The notes under the pieces were generated by a model. The model did not search any database and was not told the origin of the DNA. It saw nothing but the letters and a program-made list of their open reading frames with translations. Below are positions 1 through 8,674 of a DNA stretch of 48,697 bases, one piece after another; within the stretch, counting starts at the first letter, position 1; each line of letters begins with the position of its first letter. The position numbers and the translations under genes were made by a program. The stretch is from contig CATWDJ010000013.1 in NCBI GenBank assembly GCA_958349535.1, forward strand, positions 1-48,697, in the 5' to 3' direction. Source of the stretch: Maccoyibacter sp900556645. Its GTDB lineage: Bacteria; Bacillota; Clostridia; Lachnospirales; Lachnospiraceae.

Positions 1-109
1 AGGTTTTACGCGACCTGCAAGCATTTTTTTCGATGTTCAACTGTCAAACTCCCGAAAACAAAAAGTTCAGGTCAATTCCTAAGAAAGTCTTAAGGTAGGC
101 GTCGATTGG

Positions 110-139
110 TTGATAAACCACAAGAAGTTGTGTTATAAT
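110..139 (+). promoter_or_regulatory. sigma-A promoter for the glycopolymer locus
   Basis: TTGATA (110-115) and TATAAT (134-139) are 18 bases apart, and TGT directly before the -10 gives an extended -10. Transcription would begin near 146, about 33 bases before the first ATG at 179. I recognised nothing in positions 1-105 upstream. Confidence 0.75.
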
Positions 140-178
140 AATTCGATAAATACATTTTAATGAATAAAAGGAAAAAAT

Positions 179-1486
179 ATGAACGAGATAGCCATACGAG
201 TAGATAACGTCAGCAAGTTATATAAATTATATGATAAGCCGGTGGACCGTCTAAAAGAGTCTCTGGGTTTTTCCAAAAAGAAACTATACAAGGAACACTA
301 TGCATTGCATAATGTTTCTTTTGATGTAAAAAAAGGAGAAACAGTGGGGATTATAGGTACCAACGGAGCAGGAAAATCCACCATCTTAAAGATTATCACC
401 GGAGTGCTGAACCCTACAGAGGGAGAGGTAACCATCAACGGACGTATTTCGGCCCTCTTGGAATTAGGGGCGGGATTTAATATGGAGTATACCGGGATAG
501 AGAATGTATATCTGAACGGAACCATGATAGGTTTTAGTAAAGAAGAGATTGATGCAAAACTTCAGGACATTTTGGATTTTGCGGACATCGGAGATTTTGT
601 GAATCAGCCGGTAAAGACATATTCCAGCGGTATGTTTGTAAGGCTTGCCTTTGCGGTTGCTATTAACATAGAACCGGAAATACTGATTGTAGATGAGGCA
701 TTGTCGGTGGGAGATGTGTTCTTCCAGAACAAGTGTTACAGAAAGTTTGAAGAGTTTAAGGAGCAGGGAAAAACAATTCTGTTCGTAAGCCATGATTTGG
801 GAAGTATCTGTCAATATTGTGACAGAGTTATCCTGTTGAATCAGGGAGTACAGATTGCCGAAGGAGAACCGAATGAAATGGTAGATTTGTACAAAAAGAT
901 TATGGTCAATACAAATTCCAGACAGATAAAAAGCATAGAAGATATTGAAAAAGAGGAAACATCCAAAGAAACGGTAAGTCCAAAGCTTTTGGAGAAAACA
1001 GAGGGGCTTTGGCGAAGTCATTATCAGCTAAATCCGGGAATCAATGAATATGGAAGTAAAGAAGCGGAAATTATTGATTTTGCCATTGTAGACGAGAATG
1101 GAAATCTTACGGATGAGATTCCGAAGGGAACCACTTTTCAGATTCGTTCCAAGGTGTTGTTCCATCAGGATATCTCAGACCCTATATTCACATTTACCTT
1201 TAAAACCTTAGATGGTACGGATATTACCGGTACCAATACCATGTATGAAAAGAAAAGTATAGGAAAGGTAAAGGAAGGGGAAATTTGTGTGGCAACCTTC
1301 CAGCAGCAGATGGATTTACAAGGAGGAGAATATTTGTTGTCCATCAGTTGTACAGGATTTGTGGAAGGCAATTTGAAAGCTTATCACCGATTGTATGACG
1401 TGATGAAAATCAAAGTAAAATCCGGCAAGGATACTATGGGATATTATGATATGTTTGCCAAAGTAGATGTAGAGAGAGTTGGGTGA
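179..1486 (+). CDS. Wzt-type polysaccharide ABC transporter ATP-binding protein (copy 1)
   Basis: This is the cytoplasmic ATPase of an ABC exporter for lipid-linked polysaccharide (Wzt/TagH/RfbE family). The N-terminal ~240 residues hold Walker A (GTNGAGKST), the YSSGM signature typical of Wzt, Walker B (ILIVDEALSVGD) and the switch histidine (VSHD). Residues ~270-435 form a beta-rich C-terminal domain like the one that in Gram-negative Wzt recognises the glycan before export. The protein is closely related to the second Wzt at 10100 along its whole length, with a near-identical ATPase half and a diverged C-terminal half. No permease lies beside this copy, so it may share the Wzm at 8675 or pair with one upstream of the window. 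The stop overlaps the start of the methyltransferase by 4 bases, which suggests translational coupling. Confidence 0.93.
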   Translation: MNEIAIRVDNVSKLYKLYDKPVDRLKESLGFSKKKLYKEHYALHNVSFDVKKGETVGIIGTNGAGKSTILKIITGVLNPTEGEVTINGRISALLELGAGFNMEYTGIENVYLNGTMIGFSKEEIDAKLQDILDFADIGDFVNQPVKTYSSGMFVRLAFAVAINIEPEILIVDEALSVGDVFFQNKCYRKFEEFKEQGKTILFVSHDLGSICQYCDRVILLNQGVQIAEGEPNEMVDLYKKIMVNTNSRQIKSIEDIEKEETSKETVSPKLLEKTEGLWRSHYQLNPGINEYGSKEAEIIDFAIVDENGNLTDEIPKGTTFQIRSKVLFHQDISDPIFTFTFKTLDGTDITGTNTMYEKKSIGKVKEGEICVATFQQQMDLQGGEYLLSISCTGFVEGNLKAYHRLYDVMKIKVKSGKDTMGYYDMFAKVDVERVG

Positions 1487-2412
1487 ATGAGATGGAACAG
1501 ATTGGAAAAGTAAGGATAGAGGACAGCGGTTATTCGGGAAGAGAATCCTATACGCAGGAAGAATTGGATCATACCTTATTAGAGATTGTGCAGAAATATC
1601 AGGAGACAGATTATGATGCAGTAATCAAAGAAAAAAATAATTGGGAGATATTGTATCAGTTATCATCAAACAGAGCAAACATTATTGAGTGGTTTGAAAA
1701 TGATAAAGATCAGACCGTATTGGAAATTGGTTCGGAGTGCGGAGCCATTACCGGAAAACTGTCAGAGAAATTTGCCGGAGTTACCTGCATAGAGCGTTCC
1801 AAAAGAAAATCGCTGGTAAATGCCTATCGCAATCAGAACAGGGATAATATTGAAATTTATGTAGGCACCTATCAAGAGGTTGAAAAACAATTGACGGAAA
1901 AATATGATGTCATTACCTTAATCGGTGTGTTGGGACAGGCAGAACTTTATACAGATGGAGAAAATCCAAAGGAAGAACTGTTATGTTCTTTGAAATCCCA
2001 TTTAAAACCGGGAGGAAGAATTCTCATTGCCATAGAAAATAAATTTGGACTGAAATACTGGGCAGGTTGTGCAGAGGAACACAAAGGCACAATCTACGCA
2101 GGAATTGAAGGATATCTGGGAGAGAAAAACGAGCCGTCCCTTACCAAGAAAGGGTTGGAAAAGCTGATAGCCAAATGCGGATATCAGACAGAAGCATTTT
2201 ACTATCCGTACCCGGATTACAGGCTTCCAACCACCATCTATTCCGATGCATATCTGCCAAAAATCGGAGAATTAAACAACAATTACAATCAGTTTGACAG
2301 AGACCGGATTGAGACCTTTGACGAGGCGAAGGTGTTTGATACGGTGATTGAAGAGGAAGAATTTCCAATGTACGCCAATTCGTTTCTGGCGGTCATAAGG
2401 GAGGAAAGATAA
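1483..2412 (+). CDS. class I SAM-dependent methyltransferase
   Basis: The 309-residue protein has a Rossmann-type SAM-binding core. Motif I is VLEIGSECGAITGKL at about residue 80, an acidic residue follows in TCIERS, and a motif-IV-like ITLIGVLGQAE and LKPGGRILIAIENKFG come later. These are usual for small-molecule or sugar methyltransferases. It overlaps the Wzt gene by 4 bases and is followed 2 bases later by the giant glycosyltransferase, so the three are almost certainly co-translated. By context it should modify a sugar of the exported glycan. A role in methylating the chain end, as WbdD does in E. coli O9a, is inference from its neighbours (Wzt before it, a kinase-like domain after it). 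The substrate cannot be read from the sequence. Confidence 0.85.
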   Translation: MNEMEQIGKVRIEDSGYSGRESYTQEELDHTLLEIVQKYQETDYDAVIKEKNNWEILYQLSSNRANIIEWFENDKDQTVLEIGSECGAITGKLSEKFAGVTCIERSKRKSLVNAYRNQNRDNIEIYVGTYQEVEKQLTEKYDVITLIGVLGQAELYTDGENPKEELLCSLKSHLKPGGRILIAIENKFGLKYWAGCAEEHKGTIYAGIEGYLGEKNEPSLTKKGLEKLIAKCGYQTEAFYYPYPDYRLPTTIYSDAYLPKIGELNNNYNQFDRDRIETFDEAKVFDTVIEEEEFPMYANSFLAVIREER

Positions 2413-2414
2413 TC

Positions 2415-5400
2415 GTGAATCCAATTTATTGTAAATATTCAAATGACAGAGACGGAAAATTTCAGATAAAGACTACCATAGCAACAGATGAAAACGGAAA
2501 TAAAAGTGTATATAAGTATGCGGGAACTCCTGCGGCAATTCCACATATCCAGAGGATTTACAGACACTATCAGGAAATGTGTGAGAGCTATGAAGATACA
2601 ATTTTAACAGCAAACCGATGCGAACAGGGAGAAGACTATGTACGTTTGGAGTTCGTAGCGGGAAATACGCTAGAGGATTATCTGGACGAACTTTATCTGG
2701 AAGGAAAGTATCTGGAGCTGATTGAAAAGATTAAAGAGTACCGGGATATTTTATACGGATTAAAAGATAATATTCCTTTTTCTTATACAACAGAATTTGA
2801 AAATGTTTTTGGAAAAGAAACCAATTTTGTCAACTGCAAATCCTTAAAGATTTCCAATGTGGACTTGATTTTCGGAAATATTCTGTTAAATGACAAGTGG
2901 ACAGTGATTGACTACGAATGGACTTTTGATTTTCCGGTGCCGATTGATTATATTATCTATCGGTCTGTCTATTACTATGTTCACGGAAGCACCAAAAGAG
3001 ATGCACTTACCAACATGGGGATTTTCAGAATGATGGGAATTTCCGAGGAGGATATGCTGCTCTATGCCAAGATGGAGCGGAATTTTCAGAGATATGTGGC
3101 AGGAGAAAAAGCAACACTGGCACAGATGAAAGAGACTATGCTGAAACGGTGTGAAAAGGTCTTTGATGAAGGAAGAGCCGTGAGCATAGACTATCTTCAG
3201 CTATATTTCAATTCAGGAAAAGGTTATACGGAAGAGGAATCCGTAAAGAAAAATTACAATTACGGAGAAAAGGTAATAGAGTTTGAAACCCGCATTTCAG
3301 GTAAGGTACAGCAGGTGCGTATCGATCCGGCAACTCAGCCGGTTTTAGTGGGGAATCTGGAAATTTTTCTAAATGATCACAAGGTAGATATAGAATATAC
3401 AAATGGCATTGAATTTGGGGAGGAGCTTCTGGCATTCGGAAATGACAATCCGCAAATCATAACAGAAAAACTGGCACAGGAAGGTACATTGTTTATAAGA
3501 TTTACGGTATCACCGGCAAATAAAAAGAATGTAGACAGTCTTCGTACCCAGAGATTGCAGATGATGCAGATGCAGAGCCTGCAGAAACAGCAACACAGAG
3601 AAATTGAACATCTGGTACAGGAAAATGCCAGATTAAATGTGGAAAACAATGCAAAAGGTGAGTATTTGGACAACCTCCGAAGAAAAAAAGTGTGGAGATT
3701 TTTGTCTTTAAGCAAGCGTACGCTGCGGAGCTTGAAGCATGACGGAATCGTAAAGACCGGAAAGAAAGGTGTTCACAAGGTTCAGAATAAGCTGAGAGGA
3801 ACAGCACCGGAGGCGGTAGCGGTACAACAGGAAACAGTACAGCTGCCGAGCTTGAAGCCTATTACCGGAAAGAAAAAGATTCTGGTGGTGGTGCATGAGG
3901 CACAGAAGGGTGGAGCCACTTTATTGTCTTTAAATATTGTGAAAACACTGAAATCCATTACCGAATACGAGCCGATTGTCCTGCTGTTGGCAGGTGGACC
4001 TTTGGAAGAGGAATTTAAGAAGCAGGCAGTCTGCTATGATTTACATCAGCCGGATTTCTCCAAGGTTTATGAGCCGGAAAAATTAGATGGAATTATAAGA
4101 CAGATTGCAGAACTGGATATACACTATGCTCTGTGTAATAGCGTAGTAACCGGAATCGTACTGGAGGCATTGAACGGAATCGGAGTAAGAAATATTGTGA
4201 TGGTGCATGAGCTGCCTACCTCAATCTATGCTTACGATTTTGTGCTGGCAGCACAGGCGGTGCAGCAGTATGCCGAACATGTAGTCTTTCCGGCGGAATT
4301 TGTAAAACAGAAATTTTTGGCGAAATTCCCTATTGAGGAAGAAAAATGTCATGTGATGCCGCAGGGAGTTTTCTCGAACTTTAACTCTTACAGTATAAAA
4401 GAGAAACAGAATAACAAGAAAAAGCTCTGTGAAGAGCTTGGAATAGAGCCGGATACCCGCATTGTTTTAGGCTGCGGTTACGGAAACTTCCGTAAAGGGC
4501 TGGATTGGTTCGGAAGAATTGCCATCAGTGAAATGAAGAGGAATCCAAAAGTAGATTTTCTGTGGCTGGGAGACAGAGAAAAAGAGTTTTACGAGTGGAT
4601 TAGCAATGATTTGGAAGTGGAGAATCTCACAGACAGATTTCATTGGATGGGATATACGGAAAACGCCGGATATGTTTTCGGAGGAGCAGATTTGTTCCTG
4701 CTGACTTCCAGAGAGGACCCGTTCCCATGTGTGGTTCAGGACGCCATGAAGCAGTATACCCCGGTGTTTGCTTTTGACAGTGCCGGAGGAATACCGGAGA
4801 TTTTAGAGCAGGGCAGAGGCGTGGTAGTGCCATATGGTGACTGTGATGCCTGTGTGGAAAAGATAGAACAGCTTTTAGAAGACCAGAAGCTATATGAAGA
4901 GATTGCGGAAAAAGCAAAGGGTTATATCAATGAAGAAACTCCTGCCAGATATCTGAGACGGTTATTGAATCTTCTCTGTCCGGGCGAAGAACTGTTTCGG
5001 AAGTTACCGGACTTAAAAGTTTCAGTCATTATACCGAATTATAATTATGAAGCCTATATACCGGAACGATTATTCTGTATCTTGAATCAATCCGTAAAAC
5101 CTTATGAAATCATTTTCTTAGATGATGTGTCCAAAGACAACAGCGTGGCAGTGGCACGGGAGATTCTGGAAAATTCAGGAATCCGATATAAGATTGTGGA
5201 AAATGAAACAAATCAGGGATGCTTTAAACAATGGCTGAACGGAATACACCATGCAGAAGGTGATATCATCTGGATAGCAGAGGCGGATGATGCATGTGAG
5301 TTGGATTTCATTGAACGCCTGTTGCCGTTCTTTGAGGATGATCAGGTAAATCTGGCATATGCACAGTCTGAGGTGATTGATGAGAATAACCGGCATTCAG

Positions 5401-7031
5401 GATTTATTTATACGGAATATACAAAAGATTTAAGTGAAGATAAATGGAATCAGGATTATGTCAATAACGGAGAGGCAGAGATTATCGACGGTTTGGGAAT
5501 CAAGAATACCATACCGAATGCCAGCGGAGTTCTGATGCGGAAAAGTGCCTTGGAAGGAATGGATGAATACCTGAAAGATTATGCCATTTCCGGTGACTGG
5601 TTTGCCTATGTCTATGCAATCCGTGTGGGAAAAATTGCTTTTTGCAGTGATGTGTTAAATTACCACAGAAGACACAGCACCAGTATTATTTATCAGAGAG
5701 AGCAGGATGTGAAGCTCTTTGAAGAACTGCTGAGCATCAAGCTGTATATGGCAGAAAACTTTATGATACCGGAGAGTATCCGGGAACGCTTCGTAAATCA
5801 TGTCAGAAATGAATATGGAAGACTAATGAGCGAAAGTGCTCCGAAGTTTGAAGAGCAGAAGGAACTTGTGGAAACGCAGAAGAAAATGGAAGACATTATC
5901 AATAACAGACTGGAAAGGTACAGTTATCTGAAAAATGTGCCAAAGAGAAAGCTGTTGTTTGTGATGCCAGACTTTGAGATGGGTGGTGGACAAACCCTTG
6001 TCATCCGTCTTGCAAATTACTTTTCTAAATTCCATGAGGTATATGTGTATAATGCCAGACCGTGGCTTGTGGAAGAACGGATTGTTAAAATGTTTGCACA
6101 GAGAGTGCATGTGCTAGAGAGCAACGGAGACCCGAACCAGCTGCGGGAGTATGTAAAACAATACGGTATTGAGACCATTAATTGTCATATCTGGTGGTCA
6201 GATAAGATAACTTATCAGGCAGTAAAGGATATGGATACAAAGGTAGTTCTGAGTATGCACGGCTGTTATGAGGCACTTTTGCAGAATCCTGACTGGGATG
6301 TGGATTTTGAAAAGATGTCTGTGGATATTTTAAACCGGGCAGATGAAATCATATATGCTACCGACAAAAATAAAAAGATTTTTGAGAAGGTAGAGGTATC
6401 AGAGAAAATTCATCAGATTTATTACGGTTATGAGTTGGAGAGTATTCCGAGAAAACAGAGGGAAACCTTGAAAATTGACGAGGATTCCTTTGTGTATGGC
6501 CTTGTGGCAAGAGGAATCCAGCAGAAAGGTTTCGGAGAAGCTGTGGAAGCCTTCAAGTTATTAAAGGAAAAGACCGATAAAAAGATAGACTTGATTTTAA
6601 TTGGAAACGGACCGTTTATCGATGAATTGAAAGAAAAAAATCAAGGTGTGGAGCACGTACACTTTGTGGACAACCTGCAAAAGCCTTCCGAATGGATTGG
6701 ATGGGTAAAAACTTTTGACTGTGCATTGCTTCCAACCTATTATATTTCCGAGAGTCTTCCGAATTCTGTCATTGAATATCTGGCATATGAAAAGCCGGTT
6801 ATTTCCACAGATATCGGTGATATCAAATATATGCTGGTAAATGACAATGCAGAAGCCGGAATCGTGTTAAAGCTTCATGACAATGGTGTGGATGCGGGAG
6901 AATTATCAGAGGCAATGGAAAAAATGCTAAAGGATACGGCTGCATATCAGCATTACAAAGAGGGAACCAAAGAACTTTTTGGACAGTTTGATATCCGTAA
7001 TTTTGCGGAAAACTATTATACACAATACTAA
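2415..7031 (+). CDS. multidomain glycosyltransferase: kinase-like domain, coiled coil, GT4, GT2, GT4
   Basis: This 1538-residue cytoplasmic protein carries several activities. Residues ~1-280 resemble an APH/LPS-kinase fold: the candidate catalytic loop is D150-L-I-F-G-N155, followed by V-I-D166-Y-E-W; an Asn replaces the usual His two residues before D150. Residues ~370-425 are Gln/Glu/Leu-rich and predicted coiled coil. A GT4-like domain spans ~487-845. A GT2 domain spans ~866-1130 (SVIIPNYNYEAYI, FLDD, EADDA). A second GT4 domain spans ~1176-1538 (FVMPDFEMGGGQTL near its start; ISESLPNSVIEYLAYEKPVI near its end). It sits between the methyltransferase and the epimerase in one operon. The GT assignments are firm at fold level; acceptors and sugars are unknown. 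The kinase assignment is tentative because the usual HxD histidine is missing. Confidence 0.88.
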   Translation: MNPIYCKYSNDRDGKFQIKTTIATDENGNKSVYKYAGTPAAIPHIQRIYRHYQEMCESYEDTILTANRCEQGEDYVRLEFVAGNTLEDYLDELYLEGKYLELIEKIKEYRDILYGLKDNIPFSYTTEFENVFGKETNFVNCKSLKISNVDLIFGNILLNDKWTVIDYEWTFDFPVPIDYIIYRSVYYYVHGSTKRDALTNMGIFRMMGISEEDMLLYAKMERNFQRYVAGEKATLAQMKETMLKRCEKVFDEGRAVSIDYLQLYFNSGKGYTEEESVKKNYNYGEKVIEFETRISGKVQQVRIDPATQPVLVGNLEIFLNDHKVDIEYTNGIEFGEELLAFGNDNPQIITEKLAQEGTLFIRFTVSPANKKNVDSLRTQRLQMMQMQSLQKQQHREIEHLVQENARLNVENNAKGEYLDNLRRKKVWRFLSLSKRTLRSLKHDGIVKTGKKGVHKVQNKLRGTAPEAVAVQQETVQLPSLKPITGKKKILVVVHEAQKGGATLLSLNIVKTLKSITEYEPIVLLLAGGPLEEEFKKQAVCYDLHQPDFSKVYEPEKLDGIIRQIAELDIHYALCNSVVTGIVLEALNGIGVRNIVMVHELPTSIYAYDFVLAAQAVQQYAEHVVFPAEFVKQKFLAKFPIEEEKCHVMPQGVFSNFNSYSIKEKQNNKKKLCEELGIEPDTRIVLGCGYGNFRKGLDWFGRIAISEMKRNPKVDFLWLGDREKEFYEWISNDLEVENLTDRFHWMGYTENAGYVFGGADLFLLTSREDPFPCVVQDAMKQYTPVFAFDSAGGIPEILEQGRGVVVPYGDCDACVEKIEQLLEDQKLYEEIAEKAKGYINEETPARYLRRLLNLLCPGEELFRKLPDLKVSVIIPNYNYEAYIPERLFCILNQSVKPYEIIFLDDVSKDNSVAVAREILENSGIRYKIVENETNQGCFKQWLNGIHHAEGDIIWIAEADDACELDFIERLLPFFEDDQVNLAYAQSEVIDENNRHSGFIYTEYTKDLSEDKWNQDYVNNGEAEIIDGLGIKNTIPNASGVLMRKSALEGMDEYLKDYAISGDWFAYVYAIRVGKIAFCSDVLNYHRRHSTSIIYQREQDVKLFEELLSIKLYMAENFMIPESIRERFVNHVRNEYGRLMSESAPKFEEQKELVETQKKMEDIINNRLERYSYLKNVPKRKLLFVMPDFEMGGGQTLVIRLANYFSKFHEVYVYNARPWLVEERIVKMFAQRVHVLESNGDPNQLREYVKQYGIETINCHIWWSDKITYQAVKDMDTKVVLSMHGCYEALLQNPDWDVDFEKMSVDILNRADEIIYATDKNKKIFEKVEVSEKIHQIYYGYELESIPRKQRETLKIDEDSFVYGLVARGIQQKGFGEAVEAFKLLKEKTDKKIDLILIGNGPFIDELKEKNQGVEHVHFVDNLQKPSEWIGWVKTFDCALLPTYYISESLPNSVIEYLAYEKPVISTDIGDIKYMLVNDNAEAGIVLKLHDNGVDAGELSEAMEKMLKDTAAYQHYKEGTKELFGQFDIRNFAENYYTQY

Positions 7032-7043
7032 ATAGGAGAAAAG

Positions 7044-7982
7044 ATGAGAAAAAAATGTTTATTATTGGGCGGTGCCGGATTTATCGGAAAAAATCTTGCT
7101 CTGTATCTTTTGGAACAAGGATATGAATTGACAGTCTATGATATGTCGGTTACCCATGCTTTTACGGAAGAACAATTACAACAGATGAAATACTACGAGA
7201 GGGAATTGTTCAAGGATGAGGATTTGGAGTCTGTAATTGAGGGACAGGATGTGGTAATTCATCTGGTCAGCAGTATCAATCCGGCAACTTCTATGATTCA
7301 CCCGGAACGTTGTTATGCCAATGATGTGGCAAAGACCGTTGAGATTCTGGAGATTATGCGGAAGAAAAATGTCAATAAAATGATTTTCATATCTTCCGGG
7401 GGAACGGTATACGGAAATATTCCAAAGGAAAATTATACCGAGGATATGCCTTTGTATCCAAGAAACCATTACGGAATCACAAAGGCAACCATTGAAAAAA
7501 TCATTCTGATGTATAACCAAATTTATAAAATGGATCATGTGATTTTAAGGATTGCCAATCCCTACGGACGGGGTCAGATGTCGAAAAAGGGAGTAGGAGC
7601 CGTAACCGCTTTTGCAGAACAGATTCTGGCAGATGAGGAAATTTCCATCTGGGGAGACGGAAGTACGGTAAGAGATTACATCTATATTGAGGATGTGGTA
7701 AATATGATAGGAAAATTTATAGAATACCACAATGATTCCGATAACGAGGTTTACAATATCGGTACGGGAAGAGGAATTTCCTTGAACGAACTGGTGGCGT
7801 TGCTGGAAGAAAAAATCGGGAAAAAAGCCAAGGTTGTATATGAACACAACCGGGAGATTGATGCTCAAAGAAATGTGCTGAATATGGACAAAACCTTTGG
7901 GGCAATCGGAAATGTCATCCAGTATCCGATTGAAAAAGGTATCAGCCGATATTTAGAAATATTGAAAGAAGAAGGCCATTAA
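7044..7982 (+). CDS. NAD-dependent epimerase/dehydratase (extended SDR, GalE/RmlD-like)
   Basis: This 312-residue nucleotide-sugar enzyme has the N-terminal NAD-binding GGAGFIGKNLA motif (GxxGxxG) and the catalytic YGITK motif (Y143, K147), with a conserved serine in the preceding FISSGGTVYG strand. Length and motif spacing fit UDP-glucose 4-epimerase-like extended short-chain dehydrogenases. It probably makes an activated sugar for the surrounding glycosyltransferases. The exact sugar cannot be assigned, since GalE, dTDP-sugar and UDP-hexosamine epimerases share these motifs. It starts 12 bases after the giant glycosyltransferase with a clear AGGAGA ribosome binding site. Confidence 0.9.
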   Translation: MRKKCLLLGGAGFIGKNLALYLLEQGYELTVYDMSVTHAFTEEQLQQMKYYERELFKDEDLESVIEGQDVVIHLVSSINPATSMIHPERCYANDVAKTVEILEIMRKKNVNKMIFISSGGTVYGNIPKENYTEDMPLYPRNHYGITKATIEKIILMYNQIYKMDHVILRIANPYGRGQMSKKGVGAVTAFAEQILADEEISIWGDGSTVRDYIYIEDVVNMIGKFIEYHNDSDNEVYNIGTGRGISLNELVALLEEKIGKKAKVVYEHNREIDAQRNVLNMDKTFGAIGNVIQYPIEKGISRYLEILKEEGH

Positions 7983-8005
7983 GGGAAAATGCCGATGGTT
8001 GGAAA

Positions 8006-8034
8006 TTGTTTCATGTAAAGAAATATGATATACT
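8006..8034 (+). promoter_or_regulatory. sigma-A promoter upstream of rfbC
   Basis: TTGTTT (8006-8011), a 17-base spacer and TATACT (8029-8034), with TGA just before the -10 giving an extended -10. It lies in the 87-base gap after the epimerase and would start an internal transcript for rfbC, the permease, Wzt2 and the wall enzymes. Confidence 0.6.
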
Positions 8035-8069
8035 GATAGTAATATATGGTATAAGAAAGAAGGGTAAAA

Positions 8070-8645
8070 ATGAGTCAGATAAAAGTGACAAATTGCGGAG
8101 AAATTGAGGGATTAAAAGTGATTGAGCCGACTGTTCACGGAGATGAGCGAGGCTATTTTATGGAGACTTATAATTATAATGATTTTGCGGAGGCAGGAAT
8201 AGACTGCAAGTTTGTTCAGGATAATCAGTCAGCATCCAAGAAGGGTGTGCTTCGGGGACTGCATTTTCAGATTAATTATCCGCAGGATAAGCTGGTTCGG
8301 GTAATTAACGGAGAAGTGTTTGACGTTGCAGTTGATTTGCGTGAAGGTTCTAAGACCTTCGGACAGTGGTATGGAGTGAAACTGTCCGCAGAGAATAAAA
8401 AACAGTTCTTTATTCCGAAAAATTTTGCTCACGGTTTTGTAGTACTTTCCGATTATGCAGAATTTGCATACAAATGTACTGATTTCTACCATGCCAATGA
8501 TGAGGGTGGTTTACTCTGGTGCGATCCGGAAATCGGTGTGGAGTGGCCAATGCCGGAAGGCATGACAAAAGAAGACCTTATTTTATCAGACAAAGATAAG
8601 GTTTGGGGCGGTATTGCAGAGTACAAGAAAAACAAAGAAAAATAA
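8070..8645 (+). CDS. rfbC: dTDP-4-dehydrorhamnose 3,5-epimerase
   Basis: This cupin enzyme converts dTDP-4-dehydro-6-deoxyglucose to dTDP-4-dehydrorhamnose in dTDP-L-rhamnose synthesis. Family hallmarks are clear: GVLRGLHFQ with the catalytic His65, the NFAHGFVVLSD strand, and AEFAYKCTDFYH. The length of 191 residues is typical. It is the only dTDP-rhamnose gene in the window; rfbA, rfbB and rfbD must lie elsewhere. Its presence suggests that the glycan contains rhamnose or a related deoxysugar. It has its own likely promoter, and the ribosome binding site AGAAGGG precedes the ATG. Confidence 0.95.
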   Translation: MSQIKVTNCGEIEGLKVIEPTVHGDERGYFMETYNYNDFAEAGIDCKFVQDNQSASKKGVLRGLHFQINYPQDKLVRVINGEVFDVAVDLREGSKTFGQWYGVKLSAENKKQFFIPKNFAHGFVVLSDYAEFAYKCTDFYHANDEGGLLWCDPEIGVEWPMPEGMTKEDLILSDKDKVWGGIAEYKKNKEK

Positions 8646-8674
8646 TACATTCCGACGAATAAAGGAGTAGGAGA

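Noticed and set aside
1..60. Sequence at the left edge that loosely resembles bases near 48570-48600 (shared TGTCAA and GCAA stretches)
   Set aside because: The similarity is short and scattered and cannot be separated from chance by eye.
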